Below are positions 37,277 through 45,580 of a stretch of 64,000 bases of DNA, one piece after another. This stretch comes from Betaproteobacteria bacterium (GTDB taxonomy: Bacteria > Pseudomonadota > Gammaproteobacteria > Burkholderiales > SG8-39), in contig JACPYS010000063.1 of assembly GCA_016195915.1 (NCBI GenBank), positions 74,388 to 138,387 of the forward strand, written 5' to 3'. A program made the position numbers and the translations under genes. The stretch's first letter is position 1. Each line of letters starts with the position of its first letter. The notes under the pieces were generated by a model that made no database searches, was not told the origin of the DNA, and was given only the letters and a program-made list of their open reading frames with translations.

Positions 37277-40057
37277 ATGACGCCCGAAGCCAAAGCCCGC
37301 CTCGCCATAGACGAACGGCTGCAGCAAGCCGGCTGGCTGGTGCAGGACTTCAAGAACCTCAATTTGGGCGCCGGGCCAGGCGTCGCGGTGCGCGAATACC
37401 CGACCGACACCGGCCCGGCCGACTATGTGCTTTTCGTGGATCGGGAGGCGCTCGGCGTCATCGAGGCCAAGCGTGATGAGGAGGGCGAGAACATCACCGT
37501 TACCGAAGACCAGACGCTTCGGTATGCCCAATCGGCCCTCAAATGGCGCGTCGAAAAGACGCCCCTGCCTTACCTGTTCGAGAGCACCGGCAAAATCACC
37601 CGCTTTACTGACGGCCGCGACCCGGCACCGCGCTCGCGCGAGATCTTCAGCTTCTTCCGTCCGGAGGAACTTCGCATCCGGCAAGCCCGGCCGGACACGC
37701 TTCGCACGCGCCTCGCCACCAAAATGCCACCACTGCCGGAGCAGGACCTGCGCGGCTGCCAGGTCAGCGCCGTCACCGGCCTGGAGAAATCGTTTGCCGT
37801 CAACAAGCCGCGCGCCTTGGTGCATATGGCCACCGGCTCGGGCAAGACGTTTACCGCCATTACGTCCGTCTACCGTCTGCTCAAGTTTGGCGGCGCCAAA
37901 CGCATCCTGTTCCTGGTGGACACCCGCAACCTCGGCAAGCAGGCCCATCAGGAGTTCATGGCCTACACGCCGCCGGACGACGGCCGCAAGTTCACCGAGC
38001 TGTACAACGTGCAGCGGCTGTCGAGCAGCAACATCGACCCGTACGCGCAGGTGTGCATCTCCACGATCCAGCGCATGTACTCGATCCTGTCGAATGAACC
38101 GATCGACGAATCGGCCGAGGACGTGTCGCTGAACGAGCTTCGGCAAACCGACAAGCAGGCCAAGCTGGTGCGCTACAACCCGGCCGTGCCGGTCGAGACT
38201 TTCGACTTCATCGTCATCGACGAATGCCACCGCTCCATTTACAACCTGTGGAAGCAGGTGCTCGACTACTTCGACGCCTTCCTGGTCGGCCTCACCGCGA
38301 CGCCGGACAAGCGCACCTTCGGCTTCTTCAACGAAAACATCGTCGCCGAGTACACCTACGAGCAATCCGTGGTCGACGGCGTGAACGTCGGCTACGAGGT
38401 CTACGTGATCGAAACCGAGATCACCAAGAAGGGTGCGGAACTCAAGGCGAAAGAGTGGGTGGACCATCGCGAGCGCGAAACGCGCAAGAAGCTCTTGGCG
38501 CAAACGGAGGAGGACACGCAGTACACCGCCATCGAACTGGACCGCTCGGTGGTCAACACCAGCCAGATCCGGCAGGTCATCCTGGCCATGAAGACGGCGG
38601 TCGAAACCACCATCTTCCCCAACCGCAACGAGGTACCCAAGACCTTGATCTTCGCCAAGACCGACAGCCATGCCGACGACATCATCAACATCGTCCGCGA
38701 GGTCTATGGGCAGGGCAACGACTTCTGCAAGAAGGTCACCTACAAGGCCGACGAAGACCCGGACAGCATCCTCGCCAGCTTTCGCATCGACTACAACCCG
38801 CGCATGGCCGTCACCGTGGACATGATTGCCACCGGCACCGACGTGAAGCCCCTCGAAGTGCTGCTCTTCATGCGCGACGTGCGCAGCCGGGGCTACTACG
38901 AACAGATGAAGGGCCGCGGCGTGCGCAGCCTCGGCAAGGACGACCTGAAGCGCGTCAGCAACAGCGCCGAAAGCGCCAAGACGCGGTTCGTGCTGATTGA
39001 CGCAGTGGGCGTGGAGAAGTCGCTGAAGACCGACTGCCGGCCGCTGGAGCGGCAGCCCACCATCGCGCTCAAGGACCTGCTGCAGGGCGTGGCGATCGGC
39101 CACCGGGACGACGACACCGTGCTTTCGCTCGCCAGCCGGCTGGTGCGCTTGTCCAAGCAGCTCGACGACAAGGCCAAGGCGCGCATCGAGAGATCCTCCG
39201 GCGGGATTCCTGTGGGGGATCTCGCCAAGGCGTTGGTCGCAGCGATCAACCCGGATGCGATCGTCGAGGCCGCCATCGCCGCAGCCAAAGCCAAGGGGAT
39301 TGCGCGATCCGAAGACTCGCTGACCCCGGAGGAGATCGCCGCCGTGCGCGCGCAGCGCGTAGCCGCCGCCTGCCTGCCTTTCGACAAGCCGGAGCTGCGT
39401 GACCAGATCGAAAAGGCGCGCCAGGACCTCGAGCAGCTGATCGACCACGTCAACCTCGACACCGTGACGCTCTCGGCTTACAGTGAGCAGGCCGAAGCGC
39501 AGGCCCGCAAGGCCATCGAGAGCTTTGCCGAGTACATCGCTAAGAACAAGGACGAGATCGCCGCGCTCGGCTTCTTCTACCAGCAGCCCTACCAGCGGCG
39601 AGCTTTGACATTCGAGATGATCGAAGACCTGCACGACGCCCTTGCTCGGCCGCCGCTGATGCTGACCACCGAGAAGCTGTGGAGCGCCTATGCGCGTGTG
39701 CAGGCCTCGCAGGTCAAGGGCGCCAACGTCAAGCGCCAGCTCACGGACCTGATCGCGCTGGTGCGGTTTGCGATCGGTTTGGACTCGGAGTTGAGGCCCT
39801 TCAGCGAGCAGGTTGACAAGCGGTTCCAGGAATGGATCTTCCGCCACAATGCGCAGCGTCCCACTTCATTCACATCCGAGCAGACCGAGTGGCTGCGGTT
39901 GATCAAGGACCACATCGCAAGTTCCTGCGCTATGAGCCGGGATGATTTCGACTACGCGGAGTTCGCGGCGAAGGGCGGATTGCAGAAGGCCTGGGGCGTG
40001 TTCGGGAATTCGCTGGATGGGTTGATGAAAGAGATGAATGAGGAATTAGTGGCGTGA
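37277..40057 (+). CDS. hsdR: Type I restriction enzyme, R subunit
   Basis: 926-residue motor/endonuclease subunit of a type I restriction-modification complex. The nuclease domain has the PD-(D/E)XK pattern at Asp49 (PADY) and Glu63-Ala-Lys65 (VIEAKRDE). The helicase domain has Walker A at 185-191 (ATGSGKT), the DECH box at 315-318 and LTATPDKRTFGFF after it. The C-terminal part binds the M2S core. The gene overlaps hsdS by four bases at a GTGA. It needs S and M to cut unmodified DNA, and the complex appears complete. Confidence 0.95.
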   Translation: MTPEAKARLAIDERLQQAGWLVQDFKNLNLGAGPGVAVREYPTDTGPADYVLFVDREALGVIEAKRDEEGENITVTEDQTLRYAQSALKWRVEKTPLPYLFESTGKITRFTDGRDPAPRSREIFSFFRPEELRIRQARPDTLRTRLATKMPPLPEQDLRGCQVSAVTGLEKSFAVNKPRALVHMATGSGKTFTAITSVYRLLKFGGAKRILFLVDTRNLGKQAHQEFMAYTPPDDGRKFTELYNVQRLSSSNIDPYAQVCISTIQRMYSILSNEPIDESAEDVSLNELRQTDKQAKLVRYNPAVPVETFDFIVIDECHRSIYNLWKQVLDYFDAFLVGLTATPDKRTFGFFNENIVAEYTYEQSVVDGVNVGYEVYVIETEITKKGAELKAKEWVDHRERETRKKLLAQTEEDTQYTAIELDRSVVNTSQIRQVILAMKTAVETTIFPNRNEVPKTLIFAKTDSHADDIINIVREVYGQGNDFCKKVTYKADEDPDSILASFRIDYNPRMAVTVDMIATGTDVKPLEVLLFMRDVRSRGYYEQMKGRGVRSLGKDDLKRVSNSAESAKTRFVLIDAVGVEKSLKTDCRPLERQPTIALKDLLQGVAIGHRDDDTVLSLASRLVRLSKQLDDKAKARIERSSGGIPVGDLAKALVAAINPDAIVEAAIAAAKAKGIARSEDSLTPEEIAAVRAQRVAAACLPFDKPELRDQIEKARQDLEQLIDHVNLDTVTLSAYSEQAEAQARKAIESFAEYIAKNKDEIAALGFFYQQPYQRRALTFEMIEDLHDALARPPLMLTTEKLWSAYARVQASQVKGANVKRQLTDLIALVRFAIGLDSELRPFSEQVDKRFQEWIFRHNAQRPTSFTSEQTEWLRLIKDHIASSCAMSRDDFDYAEFAAKGGLQKAWGVFGNSLDGLMKEMNEELVA

Positions 40058-41622
40058 GCGAATTGGAGGTGAACCTATGGGAGCTGCCTCCCTCTTGGAA
40101 GTGGACGACAATGGGGGACGCGGCGGAGATCGTTGGCGGCGGAACGCCTTCTACAATTAATTCAGAAAATTTTGGCGGCGCTGTGCCATGGATCACGCCC
40201 GCCGATATGTCGACCCATGTCGGAAAACTCATTTCACGTGGCGCTCGCTCAATCTCAGAGCAAGGACTCCAAAGTTCCGGCGCGCGCTGGTTGCCGAAAG
40301 GTTCCGTGCTTTTTAGTTCGCGCGCACCAATTGGATACGTGGCAATTGCCGCGAATTCAGTTACCACAAATCAAGGATTCAAGAATTTCGTACCGAAACG
40401 CGGCATCGCGTCGGACTTTGTCTACCACTGGCTTACGAGCGCGAAGCCACTTGCGGAGAAACTAGCTAGCGGGACCACGTTTCTAGAAATTTCTGGGGCA
40501 AAGGCGGCGTTGATTCCGTTCCCTGTTGCGCCGACCACCGAACAGACTCGTATAGTCGAAAAGCTCGAAGAACTGCTCTCCGATCTCGATGCCGGCGTTG
40601 CCGAACTCAAGGCCGCGCAAAAGAAGCTGACGCGCTATCGGCAATCCTTGCTGAAAGCGGCGGTAGCGGGCGCGCTCACCGCAGAGTGGCGCGCTGAACG
40701 GGCGCGGCGCGGCGAAGCCGCCGAATCCGGCGCCCAACTCCTGGCGCGCATACTCGTCGAGCGCCGCGCGCGCTGGGAAGCGAAGCAACTTGCGAAGTTC
40801 AAGCAACAAGGCAAGGCCCCGCCAAAAGATTGGAAGGACAAGTATCAAGAGCCGGGAGGAACAAACGTTTTGGATCTACCAAAATTGCCGGCAGATTGGG
40901 CGTGGGCATCGATCGAGCAGGTTGTTTGCGAAATCCGAAGCGGGACGGCAGAGACTTCGGTTAGAGTACCAAGCCCGTACCCAGTTCTCAAGTCAAGTGC
41001 GGTTCGCCCTGGCAAGGTCGACATGAAAGCACTGAATTTCCTGACGCATGCTCAGAGCCATCGTCGCGAAAATTTTCTAGATCTGAATGACGTCCTAATT
41101 ACGCGCCTGAGCGGCTCTGTGGAGTATGTCGGTTGCTGCGCGATCGTACGGACCGTTCCTGAGTGCGGGATTCAGTATCCGGACCGCGTTTTTTGCGGAA
41201 AGTTGCTTCCAACAATCGGTTGGTTTGCGGACTTTTTGGTCTATTGGTTCTCGAGTCCATATGTTCGAGCAGTCCTTGAAAGAGCTGCCAAATCTACTGC
41301 CGGACACAAGCGAATTTCGCTGAGCGACATACTGCCTCTTCCAATACCGATACCGCCAAGCGCCGAGACAGACGAAATCCTGAGGGTAGTAACTGACTCT
41401 TTGGATCGCATCGAAGGTGGAGTGGTTGCAGTTGATATGGCGTTTAAACAGTCGTCTGCCCAGCGAAAGAACATCCTCAAAGCCGCCTTCTCCGGCCAAC
41501 TCGTTCCCCAGGAGCCCAACGACGAACCCGCCGGCGTGCTGCTGGAACGCATCCGCGCCGAACGGGCGGCGCAGCCGGGGCAAAAGGCGCCCAGGCCCTT
41601 CCGAGGAAAGGTGACGGCATGA
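40054..41622 (+). CDS. hsdS: Type I restriction enzyme, specificity subunit
   Basis: 522-residue subunit that sets the DNA target. Two target-recognition domains lie at about residues 10-160 and 275-430. Each is followed by a helical spacer: EKLEELLSDLDAGVAELKAA and LDRIEGGVVAVDMAFKQSSA; both end in similar LLKAAVAGALT / ILKAAFSGQLV phrases. The GTG start at 40054 overlaps the hsdR stop by four bases. The coding sequence of the recognition domains is visibly richer in A and T than hsdR or hsdM, as expected for exchanged domains. The two half-site targets cannot be predicted here. Confidence 0.93.
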   Translation: MSELEVNLWELPPSWKWTTMGDAAEIVGGGTPSTINSENFGGAVPWITPADMSTHVGKLISRGARSISEQGLQSSGARWLPKGSVLFSSRAPIGYVAIAANSVTTNQGFKNFVPKRGIASDFVYHWLTSAKPLAEKLASGTTFLEISGAKAALIPFPVAPTTEQTRIVEKLEELLSDLDAGVAELKAAQKKLTRYRQSLLKAAVAGALTAEWRAERARRGEAAESGAQLLARILVERRARWEAKQLAKFKQQGKAPPKDWKDKYQEPGGTNVLDLPKLPADWAWASIEQVVCEIRSGTAETSVRVPSPYPVLKSSAVRPGKVDMKALNFLTHAQSHRRENFLDLNDVLITRLSGSVEYVGCCAIVRTVPECGIQYPDRVFCGKLLPTIGWFADFLVYWFSSPYVRAVLERAAKSTAGHKRISLSDILPLPIPIPPSAETDEILRVVTDSLDRIEGGVVAVDMAFKQSSAQRKNILKAAFSGQLVPQEPNDEPAGVLLERIRAERAAQPGQKAPRPFRGKVTA

Positions 41623-41723
41623 ATCGGCGCAAGGTTGCCGACGCGATATCCTCGGCCGGGCGCGCGAGGTGTGGCGAGCAGATTGTCGTATCGATGTCAC
41701 GACAATTGGCCGTCCAGAAATGA
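41619..41723 (+). CDS. Possible 34-residue ORF overlapping the hsdS stop
   Basis: An ATGA overlap with the hsdS stop opens a frame of 34 residues (MNRRKVADAISSAGRARC at its start) that ends at 41723. The overlap would allow coupled translation, but the length is short and no family is recognised. It may be chance or a remnant between hsdS and hsdM. Confidence 0.2.
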   Translation: MNRRKVADAISSAGRARCGEQIVVSMSRQLAVQK

Positions 41724-41726
41724 CGA

Positions 41727-41745
41727 CGCCCGCACGGAGCGGGCG
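41727..41745. repeat. 7-bp stem hairpin between hsdS and hsdM
   Basis: CGCCCGC-ACGGA-GCGGGCG forms a strong hairpin with a five-base loop. No T-run follows, so it is not a normal intrinsic terminator. It lies in the unusual 261-base gap between hsdS and hsdM. Confidence 0.5.
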
Positions 41746-41883
41746 CCGGAAATACTGGCAGGCCCTGAGTTCGAGGATCCCACCCGTTCGGGCTGTCGCT
41801 GTTGCCAGCAACCTCTACAAACCTCACGCTTGCCTGCGAAAGCATTATATCGCATTCCGGACATCGGCCATGGACTTGGAAAC

Positions 41884-43347
41884 ATGAATACTTCGGCGCT
41901 CATCCAGAAAGTCTGGAACTTCTGCCACACGCTGCGCGACGACGGCGTCGGCTACGGAGACTACCTGGAGCAGCTGACCTACCTGCTGTTCCTGAAGATG
42001 GCGCACGAGTACTCAGAGGCGCCCTACAAGCGCGATACCCGCATCCCCAAGGGCTACGACTGGGCCGCGCTGCGTTCCAAGACCGGCGAGCCGCTGGAGG
42101 CCCATTACCTCGCCACGCTGAACAAGCTGGGCCAGGGCAAAGGGATGCTGGGCGCGATCTTCTTCAAGGCGCAGAACAAGATCCAGGACCCGGCCAAGCT
42201 GTCGCGCCTGGTGCAGATGATCGATGCCGAAAGCTGGGTGGGCATGGACACCGACACCAAGGGCGACCTGTACGAAGGGCTCTTGCAGAAGAACGCCGAG
42301 GACACCAAGAGCGGCGCCGGTCAGTACTTCACGCCGCGCGCGCTGATCCAGACGATGGTGGAGTGCGTGCGCCCGGAACCGATGAAGACGATCGCCGACC
42401 CGGCCTGCGGCACCGGCGGGTTCTTCCTCGGCGCGTACAACTGGCTGAACCGCCCGGGCAGCGGTCTCAACAAGCGGCAGAAGGAATTCCTGCACCGCGA
42501 GACCTTCCACGGCAACGAGATCGTCCCGAACACCCGCCGCCTGTGCCTGATGAACCTCTTCCTGCACAGCATCGGTGAGCTCGACGGCGAGCCGCTGGTG
42601 GACCGGTCGGACGCGCTGATTGCCGACGCCGGCGGGCGCTTCGACTACGTACTCGCGAACCCGCCCTTCGGCAAGAAGAGCAGCATGACCTTCACGAATG
42701 AGGAAGGCGAGGAGGACCGCGACGCGCTGACCTACGAGCGGCAGGACTTCTGGGAGACCACGTCCAACAAGCAGCTCAACTTCCTGCAGCACATCGTCAC
42801 CGTCCTCAAGTCCACCGGGCAGGCCGCCGTGGTGCTGCCGGACAACGTGCTGTTCGAAGGCGGGGCCGGCGAGAAGATCCGCAGGAAACTCTTGGAAAAC
42901 TGCGACGTGCACACCCTGCTGCGCCTGCCCACCGGCATCTTCTACGCGCAGGGCGTGAAGGCGAACGTGCTGTTCTTCGACGCCAAGCCCAAGGATGGCA
43001 AGGTGCACACCGAGGACGTCTGGATCTACGACCTGCGCACCAACAAGCACTTCACGCTCAAGACCCGCACGCTCAAAGCCGAGGATCTGCGCGACTTCAT
43101 CGACTGCTACCACCCGGAAAACCGTCACCAGCGCAAGGAAACCGAGCGCTTCAGGCGCTTTGCGTACGCTGACCTCGTCGCCCGCGACAAGGCGAGCCTC
43201 GACATCTTCTGGCTGAAGGACGACGACCTGGAAAACCTCGACGAACTGCCCGCGCCGGAGGTGCTGCAGCAGGAGATCATCGAGCACCTGGAGGCGGCGC
43301 TGAATTCCTTTCGGGACGTGGCGGCGGGGTTGGCGCGGTCGAAGTGA
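41884..43347 (+). CDS. hsdM: Type I restriction enzyme, modification subunit (N6-adenine methyltransferase)
   Basis: 487-residue methyltransferase subunit. The N-terminal helical domain has LEQLTYLLFLKMAHEY. The SAM-binding motif is DPACGTGGF (172-180), preceded by GQYFTPR (147-152). The catalytic motif is NPPF at 259-262. It methylates adenine in the site recognised by HsdS. The ATG at 41884 is chosen because homology begins there. It stands 261 bases after hsdS, and the gene order R-S-M is unusual, so it may have its own promoter. Confidence 0.95.
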   Translation: MNTSALIQKVWNFCHTLRDDGVGYGDYLEQLTYLLFLKMAHEYSEAPYKRDTRIPKGYDWAALRSKTGEPLEAHYLATLNKLGQGKGMLGAIFFKAQNKIQDPAKLSRLVQMIDAESWVGMDTDTKGDLYEGLLQKNAEDTKSGAGQYFTPRALIQTMVECVRPEPMKTIADPACGTGGFFLGAYNWLNRPGSGLNKRQKEFLHRETFHGNEIVPNTRRLCLMNLFLHSIGELDGEPLVDRSDALIADAGGRFDYVLANPPFGKKSSMTFTNEEGEEDRDALTYERQDFWETTSNKQLNFLQHIVTVLKSTGQAAVVLPDNVLFEGGAGEKIRRKLLENCDVHTLLRLPTGIFYAQGVKANVLFFDAKPKDGKVHTEDVWIYDLRTNKHFTLKTRTLKAEDLRDFIDCYHPENRHQRKETERFRRFAYADLVARDKASLDIFWLKDDDLENLDELPAPEVLQQEIIEHLEAALNSFRDVAAGLARSK

Positions 43348-43389
43348 TCTCGCCTACAAAAGGAAAGTCAATCGAGGACCGCCTGAGCA

Positions 43390-43453
43390 CCGGATTATGT
43401 CGATGATTGCTCTTCGGGATACCGTGTGCGGCAGTGCCCAATCCGGATTATGT
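43390..43453. repeat. Pair of 11-bp direct repeats ahead of the nuclease-like gene
   Basis: CCGGATTATGT occurs at 43390-43400 and again at 43443-43453, a distance of 53 bases (about five helical turns). Both lie in the gap after hsdM. They may be regulator half-sites, or chance. Confidence 0.35.
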
Positions 43454-43473
43454 TATGTTGGCCGCCGCGAAGA

Positions 43474-43608
43474 ATGAATCCAGCAGTGAAATACCTTATC
43501 GCACGCGACTTGATTGATTCCAGCGAAGCCTGCGGCACGCATCCGTGGTGCACGCATTGGATATCAAAGACGCCGAAGACGCGGCGGTTTCTCAAAGACA
43601 GAAGCTAG
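43474..43608 (+). CDS. Possible 44-residue ORF
   Basis: An ATG-started frame of 44 residues (MNPAVKYLIARDLIDSSEAC at its start, then CTHWISKTPKTRR) with a weak GAAGA site. It ends 28 bases before the next gene. I recognise no family. The opposite strand is also open through this stretch, so the coding assignment is uncertain. Confidence 0.25.
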   Translation: MNPAVKYLIARDLIDSSEACGTHPWCTHWISKTPKTRRFLKDRS

Positions 43609-43636
43609 AGCCAATCGGGACATTCGAGAGAGCGGC

Positions 43637-45031
43637 ATGCACGAGTCATTCGAACAGTTCATGAAGCTGGCCAGCCCATGGCTGCCGGGTTATGACCGAA
43701 TCTCTGTCTCCGCGCTTGGAGTCAAAAAGGGCGACAGGCATTTCCTGCTTTCTGCTCGCGTGTACCTCCTGTCGCCTCTGCGACAAGCGTTTCAGCGTCC
43801 GCCGCTTGATGACTCGGTCTTCTGGGGACTCACAGACGAGGTGCGTTTCGTGCCGGCCGAATTTCCTGCATTGCTCGAGCGGCTGGCGGCAGGCTGTATC
43901 GCGCTTGGCCGCGTGGACGGAGAATTGCCCCGGGAGCCGCAAGCCAACTTGAGCCCGTGGTTCTATGCCGGCAATGCGCCGAGCGATCCTCAGGGGTATG
44001 AAGACCCGAGGCTTCCTTTATTCCGCGTCACCGGTGGGTCGCGCGGCGTTCTTATTTACAGTGCGATCAACTCGGGCGATGTGGAATGGCACCTTCATTC
44101 GCACAGACCGCCGTTTAAGAACCTGGGCGACCTTCATCGGCACTATGACGTGCCACAAAATGAGTCTGGCGATGCCACTCTGATCGAGGTTATTGTCGAG
44201 CCACCTTTGGCAATTACGGCGCGGTCAAGCATCGAAAACGGGCGGGTTCTCGTCAATGTGCACGCGGCGAAGGGCTTGGCGGTTGAAAAGGTGTCGATTG
44301 GCTATGTCGCGGAAGTCGCGGGCAAGACGAAAAGAGGAAACATTGACGTTATCCAGTGGGTGGAGAAGGACAGAATTGTCGAGGGGAGCGCCCAATTGGA
44401 CCTCGGTGATTGCCCGGAAGCCGACTGCCTTCTCACCTTTGCAGGTACAGGAATACAGCACGTGCGGCTGACAGAAGGGAAGCGGCGATTGAATGTCCGC
44501 ACCGCAATACAGGAAGCGTTCGATCCGGAACTGAAGAGGCTTTGCCAGCTCCTGTTTGAAGTCAAGCGCGATGACGCCAAGAGGTTCGAGGACGGCGTAG
44601 CGCTTCTCTTTGGAATGTTGGGATTTTCGATCGCTCAGCACGGCAGAGCGCCAAAACTCGCCGACGCTCCGGATGTCGTCGCCACGACCCAAGCCGGAAA
44701 TATCGCAGTCGTGGAATGTACGATCGACCTACCAGACAAGCGCGACCAGGTTGCTATTGCAGTTAAGCGAGCGGAACAGGCTCGCCGCGGCCTCGATAAC
44801 AGCGGATGGCCCAAAATTCAAGTGCTGCCGGTCGTGGTGACAATGCTTGGGGAACGGGAAATCGCAGGCCAGAAGGAAGACGCCGAGGAGAAGGGTGTAT
44901 TGGTTCTCTGTTCAGACGATTTGCGCAAGGCAATCGATACCATCAAGCGGCCGGTGGACGCGGATGAACTATTCAAGGAGTGGGTGAACTGGCTGAGCAG
45001 ACCGAATTTCATGAGGACCGGTCTTTTCTAA
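43637..45031 (+). CDS. Unknown protein with nuclease-like C-terminal domain, beside the RM system
   Basis: 464-residue cytoplasmic protein. Residues 1-300 form an unfamiliar region with WFYAGNAPSDPQGYEDPRLP and a possible beta-sandwich portion. Residues about 300-440 resemble a restriction-endonuclease fold: KRFEDGVALLFGMLGFSIAQ, then DAPDVV (Asp346) and AVVECT (Glu360, Thr362), with QVAIAVKRAEQARRG following. The usual lysine of the E-x-K motif is replaced by threonine, so activity is uncertain. Codon use is less GC-rich than in the flanks. The ATG at 43637 is preceded by a GAGAG stretch. Position next to hsdRSM suggests an accessory defence function. A non-catalytic DNA-binding role is the main alternative. 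Confidence 0.7.
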   Translation: MHESFEQFMKLASPWLPGYDRISVSALGVKKGDRHFLLSARVYLLSPLRQAFQRPPLDDSVFWGLTDEVRFVPAEFPALLERLAAGCIALGRVDGELPREPQANLSPWFYAGNAPSDPQGYEDPRLPLFRVTGGSRGVLIYSAINSGDVEWHLHSHRPPFKNLGDLHRHYDVPQNESGDATLIEVIVEPPLAITARSSIENGRVLVNVHAAKGLAVEKVSIGYVAEVAGKTKRGNIDVIQWVEKDRIVEGSAQLDLGDCPEADCLLTFAGTGIQHVRLTEGKRRLNVRTAIQEAFDPELKRLCQLLFEVKRDDAKRFEDGVALLFGMLGFSIAQHGRAPKLADAPDVVATTQAGNIAVVECTIDLPDKRDQVAIAVKRAEQARRGLDNSGWPKIQVLPVVVTMLGEREIAGQKEDAEEKGVLVLCSDDLRKAIDTIKRPVDADELFKEWVNWLSRPNFMRTGLF

Positions 45032-45098
45032 GGCAGGGCGGCCTTCACCCGCCAGGTTTTGTTAGCCGTTCGGCTGTTCCAAGAAGGCGAGAGGCGAA

Positions 45099-45200
45099 AT
45101 GACAATTACCCGCGAGGAACTCTACCGGCTTGTATGGTCGGAGCCGCTGCGCACGTTGGCTGGCTCAACTCGCGGCCACTGGCCGAGTTCAACGGTCTGA
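45099..45200 (+). pseudogene. 5' fragment of a REELY-type hypothetical gene
   Basis: An ATG with the ribosome-like GAAGGCGAGAGG starts a frame of only 33 residues. Its first 20 residues (MTITREELYRLVWSEPLRTL) fit the N-terminal motif of a widespread family of unknown proteins that begin with REELY-LVW-P and continue with a helix-turn-helix-like segment. After about residue 21 the sequence no longer fits, and a stop occurs at 45200. It is read as a gene cut by insertion or deletion at the right edge of the defence segment. Confidence 0.5.
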
Positions 45201-45580
45201 AGGAACCGCTCGATGACGTTCTGCTCGACGCGCTGTGTGTAGCGGCCGCCGGACTTCAATTCCGGCGCGTGCCGGACTGTGTACTGGTGGAGCGCGCTTG
45301 CGCGCGCGTTGCGGGGCCGGTACGCCGGCCCGCTGGAAACCGGCGGCGGATGTGCGCATCCTCGCATGCCTCGAGTAACGCGGCCGGGCGGTGCCGCGGC
45401 GCGGCTCCAGTACGCACTTCAGCATTCGAGTATGCAAGCACGCGTGAGCCGATGTCCGCGATGCAATCTTTGTTACAAACATGGAATGGCTGAAACGGGC
45501 AATAATCTGTCTGAAACCGTCAGCCGCCCCCGCTTGCCCGCGCCTACTGTGCACGGATTGCCGACCCGAAGGAGGTCAAG
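45201..45580. other. 380-bp stretch without a recognised gene
   Basis: Several frames are open on both strands, as is usual at this GC content, but none shows a known motif or a proper start. The last bases hold a perfect AAGGAGGT ribosome site for the gene at 45581. No inverted terminal repeats, tRNA or array were seen. It may be scar sequence next to the truncated fragment. Confidence 0.5.

Noticed and set aside
37136-39847. Long open frame on the minus strand opposite hsdR (about 900 codons)
   Set aside because: It is the antisense shadow of a clear HsdR gene with all motifs; similar shadows lie opposite most GC-rich genes here.
45032-45060. Possible terminator after the nuclease-like gene (GGCGG and CCGCC with TTTT)
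   Set aside because: Only a 5-bp stem with interrupted Ts; too weak to call.
45059-45493. 144-codon plus-strand frame near the defence edge
   Set aside because: It lacks motifs and covers the start of the truncated fragment in another frame; probably chance.
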